64,000 nucleotides of DNA from Sphingomonas xanthus (GTDB lineage: Bacteria > Pseudomonadota > Alphaproteobacteria > Sphingomonadales > Sphingomonadaceae), in the NCBI RefSeq assembly GCF_007998985.1, contig NZ_CP041659.1:868001-932000 (forward strand), written 5' to 3'. Both the position numbers and the translations under genes were made by a program. Below the pieces are notes generated by a model. It was not told where the DNA came from. It did no database searches and saw only the letters and a program-made list of their open reading frames with translations. Numbering within the stretch: the stretch's first letter is position 1; each line of letters opens with the position of its first letter. Shown in pieces: positions 49,149 through 59,438 of this stretch.

Positions 49149-50296
49149 TGTCGCTGTTGCTTGCCGCCTCGCTGTTCACGCTGCAGGCGTCATCCGCCGC
49201 ACCGGCGCCGGATTATGGCAAGCCCGCCAACTGGCTTTGCCTTCCGGGCCGCAGTGATAGTTGCACGACCCCGCTGCGCACGACTGCGCTCAATGCTAAT
49301 GGCTTTGGCTCGACCGGCCTGTCGCCGGTCACCAAGGATGCCAGCGTCGACTGTTTCATCGTCTATCCGACGGTAAGCCGCGATTCGGGCATGAACAGCG
49401 ACCTCGTCCCTGGCGAAGGCGAGGAAAAAGCCGCGATCGTCAGCCAGTTCGCGCGCTTTGCTGCCAGCTGCCGGACCTTTGCGCCCGTCTACCGGTCGAT
49501 GACGCTGAGCGCCGTGACCGCCGCCGCAGCGGGCGCCAATGTGATCAAGCCGGCAATGCTTGCCTATGGCGATGTTCGCGCGGCGTGGAAGGAATATCTG
49601 GCGAAGCACAACAAGGGCCGCCCCTATGTGCTGATCGGCCATAGCCAGGGCGCGCTGATGCTGCAGCAGTTGATCGCCAACGAGATTGAAGGCAAGCCCG
49701 AAGCCCGGCGGATGAAGCTGGCGGTCATCCCCGGATTTAATCTGTTGGTTCCGCAAGGAAAGCTTGTCGGCGGCACCTTCAAGTCGACTCCGCTCTGCTC
49801 GCGCCCGGGTCAGACCGGCTGCGCGCTTAGCTGGGTGAGCTTCCGCGAAGGCAATCCGCCGCCGTCGGGCGCGATTTTCGGGATCGCCGACAGGCCTGGC
49901 ATGACGGTCGCTTGTACCAACCCGGCGCGGCCCGGATCGACAGGCTGGGTCGCACTCGACAGCTATTGGAACGCCCGCTCGACGCTTCCGGTCCCGGGTG
50001 GCCCGATCCAGTGGTCGGCCGAAGGCGCGCCGCCTTCGCCATTCCTGCGCACCGACGGCTTGGTTTCGGCGCGATGCGTCAATAATGGCCCGCGCGGCTA
50101 TCTTGAAATTCGCACCAATGCCGATCCCGCCGACAAGCGGACGGACCGGATCGGCGGCGAAGTCGGCGTGCTCGGCATGTTCCTGCCCGGCTGGGGCATG
50201 CACCTTGCCGACATCCAAGCACCGATGGGAGACCTGGTCCGCCAGGTCGATGCCCTCAATGGCCGGTCGGGCGCGGTCATCGGCCAGACACGTTAA
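49145..50296 (+). CDS. DUF3089 family secreted alpha/beta hydrolase-like protein
   Basis: 383 residues with a signal peptide (M-M-S-L-L-L-A-A-S ... S-S-A-A). [10 protein letters not shown] motif near 68-76 and the nucleophile elbow L-I-G-H-S-Q-G-A near 162-169 identify the DUF3089 group of alpha/beta hydrolases. Six or more Cys in the second half suggest disulfides in the periplasm. The substrate is unknown. The start (ATGATG) overlaps the ruvB stop, so it closes the ruv operon. Confidence 0.87.
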   Translation: MMSLLLAASLFTLQASSAAPAPDYGKPANWLCLPGRSDSCTTPLRTTALNANGFGSTGLSPVTKDASVDCFIVYPTVSRDSGMNSDLVPGEGEEKAAIVSQFARFAASCRTFAPVYRSMTLSAVTAAAAGANVIKPAMLAYGDVRAAWKEYLAKHNKGRPYVLIGHSQGALMLQQLIANEIEGKPEARRMKLAVIPGFNLLVPQGKLVGGTFKSTPLCSRPGQTGCALSWVSFREGNPPPSGAIFGIADRPGMTVACTNPARPGSTGWVALDSYWNARSTLPVPGGPIQWSAEGAPPSPFLRTDGLVSARCVNNGPRGYLEIRTNADPADKRTDRIGGEVGVLGMFLPGWGMHLADIQAPMGDLVRQVDALNGRSGAVIGQTR

Positions 50297-50356
50297 AAAC
50301 TCCGATTAACGGCAAGGGCTTGCCCCGCGAGTCGCGCGATGGTTAAGGCGGGACCA

Positions 50357-50809
50357 ATGCAGCCATCCGAATATGACCGGCCGTACCAGGGCGGATTCGT
50401 TGGCGGGGAGCATCGCTTCGCGCTCACCGTCTATTTCGAGGACACCGACACCGCCGGAATCGTCTATTACGCCAACTATCTGAAGTTCATGGAGCGGGCG
50501 CGTTCGGACATGCTCCGCGCCGCCGGGATCGACCAGCGCGCGGCCAAGGAGGATGGCACCGGCGTCTATGCGGTCGCCGAGGTTGCCATCCGTTACCTTC
50601 GGCCGGCACGCCTGGGCGACGAGCTGCTGGTTGTTTCGACCGTCGATCAGGTTCGGGCCGCGAGCGTTCTTATTCATCAGCGAGTCATGCGCGGGGCCGA
50701 ACAATTGACCGATGCCCGCGTCATCGCCGCCTTTATCGATGCCAACGACCGTCCCCGTCGCCAACCGCGCGCCTGGGTCGATAAATTCAAGGAAATAAGC
50801 CAAGGATGA
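50357..50809 (+). CDS. ybgC: Tol-Pal-associated acyl-CoA thioesterase YbgC
   Basis: 150 residues from the ATG at 50357 (AAGGCGGG upstream); 50339 is an in-frame alternative. A hotdog-fold thioesterase with the family motif F-E-D-T-D-T-A-G-I-V-Y-Y-A-N-Y near 27-41, whose Asp and Tyr are catalytic, and F-M-E-R-A-R. YbgC acts on acyl-CoA in the cytoplasm and always travels with the tol genes. ATGA overlap leads to tolQ. Confidence 0.95.
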   Translation: MQPSEYDRPYQGGFVGGEHRFALTVYFEDTDTAGIVYYANYLKFMERARSDMLRAAGIDQRAAKEDGTGVYAVAEVAIRYLRPARLGDELLVVSTVDQVRAASVLIHQRVMRGAEQLTDARVIAAFIDANDRPRRQPRAWVDKFKEISQG

Positions 50810-51509
50810 CGCCCCAACTGACAACCAGCGCCGACCTGATGTCGCCGCTCCACCTGTTCCTGCAGGCGGACGTGGTGGTGAAGGCGGTGATGATCGGCCT
50901 GCTGCTCGCCAGCATCTGGACCTGGGCAATCATCTTCACCCATTCCATTCGCCTCAAGAAGATCAATCGCCAGACGGAGGGATTCGAAAAGGACTTCTGG
51001 GCGGCAAGCGACATCGACGCCTTCCATTCCAGGCGCGGTGGCGAATCGCTGCCGATCGCCGTGGTGATGTCGGCAGCGCTCGATGAGTGGCGCCGCTCGA
51101 CCAAGGGCGTGGTCGTCGATCGGGCCGGAACGCGAGAGCGGCTCGCCAGCCGAATGAATGCCGCGGTGGCGACCGAGCTCGACCGGTTGAGCGACCGGCT
51201 CAATATCCTCGCGACCGTCGGTTCGGTGGCGCCATTCGTCGGCCTGTTCGGCACGGTTTGGGGGATCATGCGCAGCTTCACCGCCATTGCCGGTGCCAAT
51301 AATACGTCGCTCGCGGTGGTCGCGCCGGGCATCGCGGAAGCGCTATTCGCCACGGCAATCGGTCTGTTCGCGGCCATTCCCGCGGTGATTGCCTATAACC
51401 GGCTGACCCACGGGCTCGACCGGCTGGAAGCGCGCCTCGGCCGCTTTGCAGACCGATTCCATGCGACGCTTAGCCGTGAACTTGAGGTCGAGGTGGCGAG
51501 CGGTCACTG

Positions 51510-51510
<1 letters not shown>
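50806..51510 (+). CDS. tolQ: Tol-Pal system proton-channel subunit TolQ
   Basis: 234 residues with three membrane helices. With TolR it forms the ion-driven motor that energises TolA during envelope constriction. The second and third helices are A-T-V-G-S-V-A-P-F-V-G-L-F-G-T-V-W-G and A-G-I-A-E-A-L-F-A-T-A-I-G-L-F-A-A-I-P-type sequences, matching the MotA/TolQ/ExbB signature. It overlaps ybgC by ATGA and tolR by TGATG. Confidence 0.96.
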
Positions 51511-51946
<436 letters not shown>

Positions 51947-51950
<4 letters not shown>

Positions 51951-52753
51951 AGATCGACCGCGCCGAATGGACCGGGACGGGAGCAGCCGTGCTGTTTCAC
52001 GTCACGCTCATCGGCGCGCTGTCGATGAGCCTGGCCCAGGTCGACGCAGTTCCAGAACCGCCCTCGATGGAGGTTGAGCTGGTCGAGGAAGTCGGTCTTG
52101 AGTCCGCCGCTCCAACCAGCATCGCGGTTCCGCCGCCAGCCGCGCAGGCCCCGGTGACCGGTCCAGCCGAGCCCGATGAGGTCCCGCCCCCGCCGACGCC
52201 TGCCCCGATCGCGCAACCGCGCATCGCCCCCGCTCCGCCACCGAAACCCGCGCCCACACCGACCCCGGCGAAGCGGGCACCGGCCCAGACCAAGGCGGCT
52301 CCCGCTCCCGCCAAATCTCGTCCCGCCCCACGGGTTTCGCGGATCGGCGACGATTTTCTTAAGGGCATCGACAGTAGCGATCCGGCGCCGCGCAGCGAAC
52401 CGCCCCGCCCGGCCGCTCCCGCCTATAATGCGACCGCCCGCGCCGGCATCGGCCAGGCGATCATCCGCCAGGCGCAACGTTGCGCCGACCGCCAGCCATT
52501 TCTTGGCGAAGGCGCCAATCAGGTGCGCCTGACGGTCAATCTCAAATTCAGCCGGTCCGGGCGGCTTGCCAGTCCGCCGTCGATCCTCGGGACCCGGGGC
52601 AACTCCGCCGACGTCGCCAAATATGGCGAGCTGCTAGAAGACCAGGTCCGGCGGATTTTCGCTGAATGTTCGCCATTCCGCCTTCCAGCCGACCTATACG
52701 ACACCCCGGACGGCGGCTGGAAAGACTTCACCTTCACCTACAGGGTAGATTGA
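51947..52753 (+). CDS. tolA: Cell-envelope integrity protein TolA
   Basis: 268 residues. One N-terminal membrane helix, then a Pro/Ala/Lys-rich linker (about 60-130) that spans the periplasm, and a C-terminal globular domain with A-R-A-G-I-G-Q-A-I-I-R-Q near residue 162 and a Cys pair in Q-R-C-A-D-R and A-E-C-S-P. TolA passes the TolQR motion to Pal and TolB. The linker is much shorter than the E. coli helical domain, as in other alphaproteobacteria. Confidence 0.9.
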
Positions 52754-52756
52754 ACC

Positions 52757-54052
52757 ATGCGCATGATCCTCGCGACCTTGATGATCGGTATTGCCAGCAC
52801 GGCGCTGGCGCAGGATGAGCCTGCCGAGGTCCCCGAACTGGTCGGCGGAAGCGTCCGCTCGGCACAGGCGATCGCCGTTCCGGTGATGCCGTCAGGCGAT
52901 TCGACTGGCCGCCAGATCAGCGAAGTCATCGCCGCCGACCTTCGCGCAACCGGCCTGTTCACCCCGCTCGGGCCGGGTGGGATGCCCGGTTATTCGGAAT
53001 CCGAAGCCGGCAATCCCAACTTTCCCTCATGGCGCAACGTCGGCGCTTCGGCGCTCGTCGCGGGCTATGTCGAACCGCGTGCCGACGGGCGCATCACCGT
53101 CGCTTGCTACCTGCATGACGTGACCGCCGGGCGCCAGCTTGCGCAGCAAGGGTTCGCGGTCGACCCGTCGGACTGGCGGCGAGCCGCGCACAAATGCGCC
53201 GACCTCGTCTATTCACGCCTGTCGGGACAGCAGCCCTTCCTCGACACCAAGGTGGTTTATGTCGCCGAGACGGGCCCCAAGAACGACCGGGTCAAGCGCG
53301 TCGCGATCATGGACAGCGACGGCAGCAACCATCGGTATCTGACGGTCGGGCGGAACACAGTGGTGACCCCCCGCTTCAGCCCGCGCGGCGACAAGCTGGT
53401 CTATACCGCCTATATCGGCCGTCGCCCGCGCGTCCTTCTCTATGACGTTGCCAGCGGCCAGGAGCGGCTGCTGATCCCCGGTAACCATATCACCTTCGCG
53501 CCGCGCTTTTCCCCCGACGGCCGCGACGTGATTTTCTCGATGGCCGATGGCGGGAACACCGACATCTTCATCGTGTCGGCAAATGGTGGCCCGCCGCGCC
53601 GTCTGACAGCGACTCCGGGCGCCGATACTTCGCCGAGCTTTTCCCCGGACGGACGCCAGATCGTGTTCGAAAGCGACCGGTCGGGCAGCCAGCAGCTCTA
53701 TGTCATGAACCGCGACGGATCCGGCCAGCGCCGAATCAGCTTCGGCGGCGGGCGCTATGCCTCGCCGGTGTGGAGCCCGACCGGAAACATGATCGCCTTC
53801 ACGAAGATCGCCGGGGCATTCCGGATCGGCGTGATGCAGGCCGGCGGAGGAGGGGAAAAGATCCTTACCGACGGCTGGCAGGACGAAGGCCCGAGCTGGG
53901 CGCCCAACGGCCAGTTCGTCATGTTCCATCGCACCCAGCAAGGATCGGGCGCCGCCCGCCTTTATGCGGTGCCAGTCAACGGCGGCCGTACCCGGATGAT
54001 GCCGACTCCCGTGGGGGGATCGGATCCAAGCTGGTCGCCACTTAACGATTAA
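52757..54052 (+). CDS. tolB: Tol-Pal system beta-propeller protein TolB
   Basis: 431 residues with a signal peptide (M-R-M-I-L-A-T-L-M-I-G ... A-L-A-Q). A two-part fold: an N-terminal domain that contacts TolA and a six-bladed propeller seen as repeated F-S-P-D-G or F-S-P-R-G blocks (P-R-F-S-P-R-G-D, F-S-P-D-G-R-D, F-S-P-D-G-R-Q, S-P-T-G-N). It binds Pal under control of the TolA cycle. It starts three bases after tolA. Confidence 0.97.
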   Translation: MRMILATLMIGIASTALAQDEPAEVPELVGGSVRSAQAIAVPVMPSGDSTGRQISEVIAADLRATGLFTPLGPGGMPGYSESEAGNPNFPSWRNVGASALVAGYVEPRADGRITVACYLHDVTAGRQLAQQGFAVDPSDWRRAAHKCADLVYSRLSGQQPFLDTKVVYVAETGPKNDRVKRVAIMDSDGSNHRYLTVGRNTVVTPRFSPRGDKLVYTAYIGRRPRVLLYDVASGQERLLIPGNHITFAPRFSPDGRDVIFSMADGGNTDIFIVSANGGPPRRLTATPGADTSPSFSPDGRQIVFESDRSGSQQLYVMNRDGSGQRRISFGGGRYASPVWSPTGNMIAFTKIAGAFRIGVMQAGGGGEKILTDGWQDEGPSWAPNGQFVMFHRTQQGSGAARLYAVPVNGGRTRMMPTPVGGSDPSWSPLND

Positions 54053-54078
54053 AAACACCTATTCTCTCGGAGGAACGA

Positions 54079-54597
54079 ATGAACAAGACCATCATCATCG
54101 GCATGACTGCCATCGCGCTCACCCTAGGCGCCTGTGGCCGCAAGGTACCGCCGGCAGAAGTGCCTCCGGTCGAGCAGCCGCCGGTCGCCGACCCCAATTC
54201 GACCGACCCCAATTCGCTGGAAGTCGTCGAACTGCCCGCGCTTCAGGCCGACCTGGTCGCCAAGGCCGGATCTGACACCATCTATTTCGGCACCGACGAA
54301 TATTCGCTCGACCAGTCGTCGCGCGCAACGTTGACCGCGCAGGCAGCCTGGATGATGGCCAATCCCAATGTTCGCGCCTCGATCGAAGGCCATGCCGACG
54401 AACGCGGCACGCGCGAATATAATCAGGCGCTGGGCGAGCGTCGCGCCAATGCGGCGCGCGACTTCCTGATTTCCCAAGGCGTGCCGATGAGCCGGCTGGT
54501 GGTCACCAGCTGGGGCAAGGAACGGCCGGTCGCGCTTGGCTCCAACGAACAGGCCTGGGCCCAGAACCGCCGCGTGGTGACGGTCGTCATCCGCTAA
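54079..54597 (+). CDS. pal: Peptidoglycan-associated lipoprotein Pal
   Basis: 172 residues. The lipobox L-G-A-C places Cys20 as the lipidated residue. The OmpA-like domain has Y-F-x-x-D near 72-78, then E-G-H-A-D-E-R-G-T-R-E-Y-N-Q-A-L-G-E-R-R-A near 102-122, which binds meso-diaminopimelate in peptidoglycan. A ribosome site GGAGGAA precedes the ATG. It ends the operon; a hairpin terminator begins 19 bases after the stop. Confidence 0.97.
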   Translation: MNKTIIIGMTAIALTLGACGRKVPPAEVPPVEQPPVADPNSTDPNSLEVVELPALQADLVAKAGSDTIYFGTDEYSLDQSSRATLTAQAAWMMANPNVRASIEGHADERGTREYNQALGERRANAARDFLISQGVPMSRLVVTSWGKERPVALGSNEQAWAQNRRVVTVVIR

Positions 54598-54615
54598 GTC
54601 GCGGCCAATCGGCAG

Positions 54616-54646
54616 AAGCCCGGCACGCACCCGCGTGTCGGGCTTT
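54616..54646 (+). terminator. Terminator between pal and the convergent Sel1-like gene
   Basis: AAGCCCGGCACGC (54616-54628) pairs with GCGTGTCGGGCTT (54633-54645) around the four-base loop ACCC, a 13-bp stem with one G-T pair. A short T run (TTT) follows. It lies between two gene ends and, being symmetric, probably stops transcription in both directions. Confidence 0.85.
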
Positions 54647-54653
54647 CGCCTAC

Positions 54654-54956
54654 TTAGGCGGCGTAGCGCTGGAACCCGCAGTGACCGAGCCATGCGCGGG
54701 CCTGGCGCTGCGCCTCGGCGATTTCGCGCGCGGTCATCTCGATCGAGATTTCGGCGCGGCAGGCCTGGCTGCGGCTGTCGCCCGACAGCGCGGCAAGGTT
54801 GAACCATTTATGCGCTTCGATCAGGTCGACCTCGACCCCCTTGCAGCCGGTCGAGAAGGTCACGCCGAGGTCGTACAGCGCCTCGACGCTCCCGCCCTCG
54901 GCATCCGCCAACCGGCTGCGAAGGAAGAAATCGGCGCTTTTCTGACTGATGGCCAT
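54654..54956 (-). CDS. Sel1-repeat protein
   Basis: 100 residues, no signal. A Sel1-like helical repeat is visible in A-L-Y-D-L-G-V-T-F-S-T-G ... E-A-H-K-W-F-N-L-A-A-L-S-G-D-S-R-S-Q near 26-62. Such repeats mediate protein contacts. AGGGGAA upstream supports the ATG at 54956. Minus strand, convergent with pal; panC lies further upstream on the same strand, 84 bases away. Confidence 0.75.
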   Translation of the reverse strand: MAISQKSADFFLRSRLADAEGGSVEALYDLGVTFSTGCKGVEVDLIEAHKWFNLAALSGDSRSQACRAEISIEMTAREIAEAQRQARAWLGHCGFQRYAA

Positions 54957-55040
54957 CGTGAATTCCCCTGTTCCTTTGTTCGAAACGGAAATTCGCGCTC
55001 AATTGCCGAAGAAATGGTTAACGCGCTGGTGACCCTGCGT

Positions 55041-55892
55041 TCAGCCTGTTGCCCAAACGACACGCATATTGTCGATCAGCCGCGTGGCCCCGATCGTCGC
55101 GGCGGCGATCAGCCGCATTTCGCCCGTCGCACTGTCGAGCGGTTCGAGCGTCGCGGCGTCGACCAGCGCGACATAGTCGATGCGGTGGAAGCCGGAGTCG
55201 GCGAGGCTCCGCCTGGCATCGTCGAGCGCCGCCGCAACCGGCCGGCCCCCTTCGATCGCCTTCCGCGCTTTCTCCAGCGCGCGGGGCAGCGCCAGCGCAC
55301 GAACGCGCTCCTCGGCGCTAAGGTAACGATTGCGCGATGACAGCGCCAGCCCGTCGCTGTCGCGGACCGTCGCGACGCCCTCGATCCCAACCCCCAGCCC
55401 AAGGTCGGCAGTCATTCGGCGGATTACGGCCAATTGCTGGAAATCCTTTTCGCCGAACAGCGCGATGTCGGGCCGAATCGCGGTCAACAGCTTGGCGACA
55501 ACCGTCGCGACCCCCGCGAAATGGCCGGGCCGGGCTTCGCCGTCCCAGCGCTCGCTGACCCCGCCGACACTGACGGTTGTAGAAAATCCGGGGGGATAGA
55601 GCTGGACCGCGGTGGGCAGCCACAACAGGTCGCACCCGCCGGCTTCGAGCAACACCGCGTCCTCATCCTCCTGCCGGGGATAGCGTCCGAGATCCTCGTT
55701 GGCGCCGAACTGCAGCGGATTGACGAAGATCGATGCGACCACCCGGTCGGCCCGGTCGCGCGCCGCATCAACCAGCGCCATGTGCCCGGCATGGAGCGCG
55801 CCCATCGTCGGCACTAGGGCGATCGACTGGCCGGCACTGCGCCATCGATCCAGCGCCGGACCCAAATCGCTCATTTCCTTTATGATTTGCAT
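55041..55892 (-). CDS. panC: Pantoate-beta-alanine ligase
   Basis: 283 residues. It joins pantoate and beta-alanine to make pantothenate, the precursor of coenzyme A. P-T-M-G-A-L-H-A-G-H near 29-38 is the nucleotide-binding motif, F-G-E-K-D-F-Q-Q-L near 146-154 and the S-S-R-N-R-Y-L loop are also conserved. The other pan genes are not in the window. Divergent from mipZ with 84 bases between. Confidence 0.96.
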   Translation of the reverse strand: MQIIKEMSDLGPALDRWRSAGQSIALVPTMGALHAGHMALVDAARDRADRVVASIFVNPLQFGANEDLGRYPRQEDEDAVLLEAGGCDLLWLPTAVQLYPPGFSTTVSVGGVSERWDGEARPGHFAGVATVVAKLLTAIRPDIALFGEKDFQQLAVIRRMTADLGLGVGIEGVATVRDSDGLALSSRNRYLSAEERVRALALPRALEKARKAIEGGRPVAAALDDARRSLADSGFHRIDYVALVDAATLEPLDSATGEMRLIAAATIGATRLIDNMRVVWATG

Positions 55893-55976
55893 GCGATTCC
55901 GGCCTTCGGTATCTCGGGTTACGGGGCCGCGTTCTTATCGGCGCGGTTGTGAATATCACAAGGGGAAGAGCAGGCC

Positions 55977-56777
55977 ATGGGCCAGCCGCATTTCATCGTG
56001 TTCGCCAATGAAAAGGGCGGAACCGGCAAGTCGACTACCGCGGTCCACACCGCCATCGCGCTAGCTGCCTCAGGCTACCGGGTCGCCGCGCTCGATCTCG
56101 ATCATCGGCAGCGGACCATGACCCGCTATCTTGAGAATCGCGACGCGACCATCCTCAGGCTCGAGAAGCAGCTCCCCCAGGCGCGAGCCGAGGTGCTGGA
56201 CGATCAGAGCGAGTCCGGACTGGAAGGGGCCATCGCCCGCCTGTCGTCGGACGCCGACGTAATGGTGATCGATACCCCGGGACGCGACGATGCGGTGGCC
56301 CGGGCCGCGATCCTCAAGGCCGACACGCTGGTCACGCCAATGAACGACAGTTTCGTCGACCTAGACCTGATCGGTCAGGTCCACCCCGAAAATTTCAAGG
56401 TCACCAAGCCCAGCTTCTACGCCGAACTGATCTGGAACAGCCGCACGCAGCGCGCCAAGGTCACCGGCAAGAGCGTCGACTGGGTGGTCCTGCGCAATCG
56501 CCTCCAGCATATTCAGTCCCACAATCTGCAGCGGGTCGGCGCCGCGCTCGATGAGCTTGCGCGACGGGTCGGCTACCGCGTGATCCCGGGGCTTGGCGAG
56601 CGGGTCATCTATCGCGAACTTTTCCCCAAGGGCCTGACCCTGCTCGACCTCGCCGATCTTGGCGAAGTCGGCTTGGGACATATTGCGGCGCGTCAGGAGT
56701 TGAGGGAAATGGTCGCTGGCCTCGCCATTCCCGGCCAGGACGAAATCGACCAGCCCAAGGCCGCCGCCGCGGGCTGA
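55977..56777 (+). CDS. mipZ: Division-plane positioning ATPase MipZ
   Basis: 266 residues, a ParA-type ATPase. The deviant Walker A motif is E-K-G-G-T-G-K-S-T at 12-20, with [10 protein letters not shown] near 37-46, where MipZ rather than ParA proteins carries the D-x-R-Q-R. MipZ forms gradients from the poles and blocks FtsZ away from midcell in Caulobacter and relatives. AAGGGGAAGAG precedes the ATG. ParB, its partner, is not in the window. Confidence 0.92.
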   Translation: MGQPHFIVFANEKGGTGKSTTAVHTAIALAASGYRVAALDLDHRQRTMTRYLENRDATILRLEKQLPQARAEVLDDQSESGLEGAIARLSSDADVMVIDTPGRDDAVARAAILKADTLVTPMNDSFVDLDLIGQVHPENFKVTKPSFYAELIWNSRTQRAKVTGKSVDWVVLRNRLQHIQSHNLQRVGAALDELARRVGYRVIPGLGERVIYRELFPKGLTLLDLADLGEVGLGHIAARQELREMVAGLAIPGQDEIDQPKAAAAG

Positions 56778-56800
56778 ACTGCCCGCTAACAGGAAGTTGC

Positions 56801-58180
56801 ATGTCGCATAATTTCAATCGGACCATCCTGCGCGAATATGACGTTCGGGGGATCGTCGGGTCGACACTCACCGACAAGGACGCCTACGCGCTAGGCCGCA
56901 GCTATGCTGCGCTTGCTGTGTCGGAAGGGGCATCGCGTATCGCGGTCGGCCGCGACGGGCGGAGTCATTCGCCGGAACTGGAAGCCGCGCTGGTACGCGG
57001 ACTGACCGAAGGCGGGCTGGATATCGTGAAAATCGGCATGGGGCCCTCCCCCATGCTCTATTTCGCGGTGGCGACGCTCGACGTACAAGGCGGCATCCAG
57101 GTCACCGGCAGCCATAATCCCGCCGACTATAATGGCTTCAAGATGCTGCTGAATGGCCGGTCGGTATTCGGCGCGGAAATCCAGGATCTCGGCCGCCGTG
57201 CCGCGAGCGCCGACTGGAGCGAGGGCCCGGGCAGCGTTAGCGAAGCCGATGTGCTCGACGCCTATATTGACGCGCTGATGAAAGGCTTCGACGGCCAGGC
57301 TTATCGGATTGGCTGGGACGCCGGGAACGGCGCCGGCGGTCCGGCGCTGGAGAAGCTGATTGCGCGCCTGCCGGGCGAGCATCATACGCTCTACACCGAC
57401 ATCGACGGCCGCTTTCCCAACCATCATCCCGACCCGACGGTCGAGGCCAACCTCGCCGACCTCAAGAAGCTGGTCGCCGACAAGGGGCTCGACTTCGGCA
57501 TCGCCTTCGACGGCGACGCCGACCGGATTGGCGCGGTCGATAGCGAGGGCCGGGTGATCTGGGGCGACCAGCTGCTGATGATCCTCGCCCAGCCCGTGCT
57601 GAAGGAACAGCCAGGCGCGACGATCATCGCCGACGTGAAGGCAAGCCAGACATTATTCGATCGGATTGCCGAGATGGGCGGGCAGCCGCTGATGTGGAAG
57701 ACTGGCCATAGTTTGATCAAGTCGAAGATGAAGGAAACCGGAGCTCCGCTCGCCGGAGAGATGAGCGGCCACATCTTCTTCAAGCATCAATGGTACGGCT
57801 TCGATGACGCGCTTTACGCTGCGGTCCGGCTGATCCGCGCGGTATCCACCAGCGGTCAGACGCTGACTGAGCTGCGCGACCAAATGCCGGTTAGCGTCGC
57901 GACCCCGGAAATGCGTTTCCAGATCGACGAAAGCCGCAAGTTCGCCGTCGTTGAAGAGGTTGCGCAGCGGCTTGCCGCCGACGGTGCGGAAGTCAATGCG
58001 ACCGACGGGGTGCGGGTGAAGACAGCCGACGGCTGGTGGCTGCTACGCGCGTCGAACACGCAGGACGTGCTCGTCGCCCGGGCCGAAGCCCGCGACCAGG
58101 CCGGGCTGGACCGGCTGATGGTGAGCGTCAACGAGCAGCTGACCAAGAGCGGCGTCGGACCGGTCGAGGCCGCTCACTGA
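56801..58180 (+). CDS. Phosphomannomutase/phosphoglucomutase
   Basis: 459 residues, alpha-D-phosphohexomutase family. The phosphoserine loop is [11 protein letters not shown] near 101-111, the metal loop F-D-G-D-A-D-R-I near 229-236, the sugar loop G-E-M-S-G-H near 315-320, and a C-terminal phosphate-binding R-A-S-N-T. Interconverts 1- and 6-phosphates of mannose or glucose for polysaccharide precursors. It follows mipZ by 23 bases and may share its transcript. The two-substrate type is the best match by length. Confidence 0.92.
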   Translation: MSHNFNRTILREYDVRGIVGSTLTDKDAYALGRSYAALAVSEGASRIAVGRDGRSHSPELEAALVRGLTEGGLDIVKIGMGPSPMLYFAVATLDVQGGIQVTGSHNPADYNGFKMLLNGRSVFGAEIQDLGRRAASADWSEGPGSVSEADVLDAYIDALMKGFDGQAYRIGWDAGNGAGGPALEKLIARLPGEHHTLYTDIDGRFPNHHPDPTVEANLADLKKLVADKGLDFGIAFDGDADRIGAVDSEGRVIWGDQLLMILAQPVLKEQPGATIIADVKASQTLFDRIAEMGGQPLMWKTGHSLIKSKMKETGAPLAGEMSGHIFFKHQWYGFDDALYAAVRLIRAVSTSGQTLTELRDQMPVSVATPEMRFQIDESRKFAVVEEVAQRLAADGAEVNATDGVRVKTADGWWLLRASNTQDVLVARAEARDQAGLDRLMVSVNEQLTKSGVGPVEAAH

Positions 58181-58184
58181 TCGC

Positions 58185-59183
58185 TCAATCGTCCTCATCC
58201 TCATAACCAACGAGGTTGAGTTCGCGGGCCTTGATCTGATGGAGTTGGCACCAGTGCATCAGGGCGTCCTCGCGTCCGTGAGTAATCCATACCTCCTTTG
58301 GCGCGACCTCCCGGATGGTCCGGGTCAGTTCGTCCCAGTCGGCATGGTCGGAAATGATCAGTGGCAACTCGACATTGCGCTGGCGCGCGCGCTGGCGGAT
58401 TCGCATCCAGCCCGATGCCATGGCGGTGATCGGATCGGGCAGCCGCCGCGACCAGCGGTCGTTGAGCGCGCCGGGAGGACAAAGGATGATCCGATCCTTC
58501 AATTCCTCCTTTGGGACCCCGGTTGCCAGCCGCAATTCGCCCAGCGGGACGCCGAGCTCGGCGTAGAGATTGCACAGCCGTTCGAGTGCGCCATGGATGT
58601 AGATTGGGTCGTCGAAACCGCGCCCGCGTAGCTCCATGATCACCCGCTGCGCCTTGCCCAGCGCATAGGCGCCGACCAGCACGCAGCGCCCCCGCTCGGC
58701 CCTCAGGCGATGGAGCAGCCGGTCGATCTCGCTTCCCGTATCGGGGTGGCGGAACACGGGCAGGCCAAAGGTCGCTTCGCTGATGAAGATGTCGCATGGG
58801 GTGACGACGAACGGTGGGCAGGTGGGGTCGGCGCGGCGCTTGAAATCACCCGATACCACCACCCGCTCGCCGCGATATTCCATCAGGATCTGGGCGCTTC
58901 CAAGGACATGGCCTGCGGGAACGAAGCTGACTTCCACCTCGCCCAGCCGGACGGATTTGCCATAGGTCACCGGCCGTTCCACCTGCGGCCCGTAACGGAC
59001 GCCCATGATCGCCAGCGTTTCGGGCGTCGCCCACACCTCCCCATGGCCTCCCCGGGCATGGTCGGCGTGGCCGTGGGTCACCAGCGCCCGCGGCTTGGGG
59101 CTCGACGGATCGACCCATGCGTCGGCGGGGCGCACATAAATGCCTTCGGGAAAAGGCTCGATCCATGAACCAAGGCGGGGCAT
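58185..59183 (-). CDS. Ligase-associated DNA exonuclease (MBL fold)
   Basis: 332 residues. A metallo-beta-lactamase fold of the nuclease type: V-T-H-G-H-A-D-H-A-R-G-G at 35-46 binds the metals, and P-A-G-H-V-L-G-S-A-Q near 94-103 and the S-G-D-F-K-R-R segment are the family markers, with a C-terminal S-D-H-A-D-W-D-E near 280. It belongs to the TIGR04122-type exonuclease that usually sits next to an ATP-dependent ligase and Lhr-type helicase in a DNA damage cluster. The helicase is here; the ligase is not. Divergent from the downstream genes. Confidence 0.9.
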   Translation of the reverse strand: MPRLGSWIEPFPEGIYVRPADAWVDPSSPKPRALVTHGHADHARGGHGEVWATPETLAIMGVRYGPQVERPVTYGKSVRLGEVEVSFVPAGHVLGSAQILMEYRGERVVVSGDFKRRADPTCPPFVVTPCDIFISEATFGLPVFRHPDTGSEIDRLLHRLRAERGRCVLVGAYALGKAQRVIMELRGRGFDDPIYIHGALERLCNLYAELGVPLGELRLATGVPKEELKDRIILCPPGALNDRWSRRLPDPITAMASGWMRIRQRARQRNVELPLIISDHADWDELTRTIREVAPKEVWITHGREDALMHWCQLHQIKARELNLVGYEDEDD

Positions 59184-59241
59184 TGGACATTATATCTCCA
59201 ACAGGCGGACCGGTTCCGCCGGAAGAGGGAAGGATAAGCCG

Positions 59242-59430
59242 ATGGATATGGGAACGATCAACCTATTCACGATGGAAGTTCTCGGCGTGGTCGTGCTGGG
59301 GCTGGCATTGCTGTGGGTGGTGATGAAGACGCGCAGCAAGGGAAAATCGTCGAGCAACCCCACCACCGAGCGCGCGACCCACGAGCTGTATGAGGCCGAG
59401 GACGCAGCGGCCAAGCGCAAGGAGCCGTAA
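59242..59430 (+). CDS. Small single-pass membrane protein in the repair cluster
   Basis: 62 residues from the ATG at 59242 with AAGGAT just upstream. One hydrophobic segment (V-L-G-V-V-V-L-G-L-A-L-L-W-V-V at about 11-25) is followed by a polar, charged tail ending A-K-R-K-E-P. No family recognised. It lies between the exonuclease and the helicase, 8 bases before the latter, where the ligase gene would be expected. Confidence 0.6.
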   Translation: MDMGTINLFTMEVLGVVVLGLALLWVVMKTRSKGKSSSNPTTERATHELYEAEDAAAKRKEP

Positions 59431-59438
59431 TTCCGGGT

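Noticed and set aside
49190-50218. 342-codon minus-strand frame opposite the DUF3089 gene
   Set aside because: The plus strand has a signal peptide, GHSQG motif and coupled start; the minus frame has none of these.
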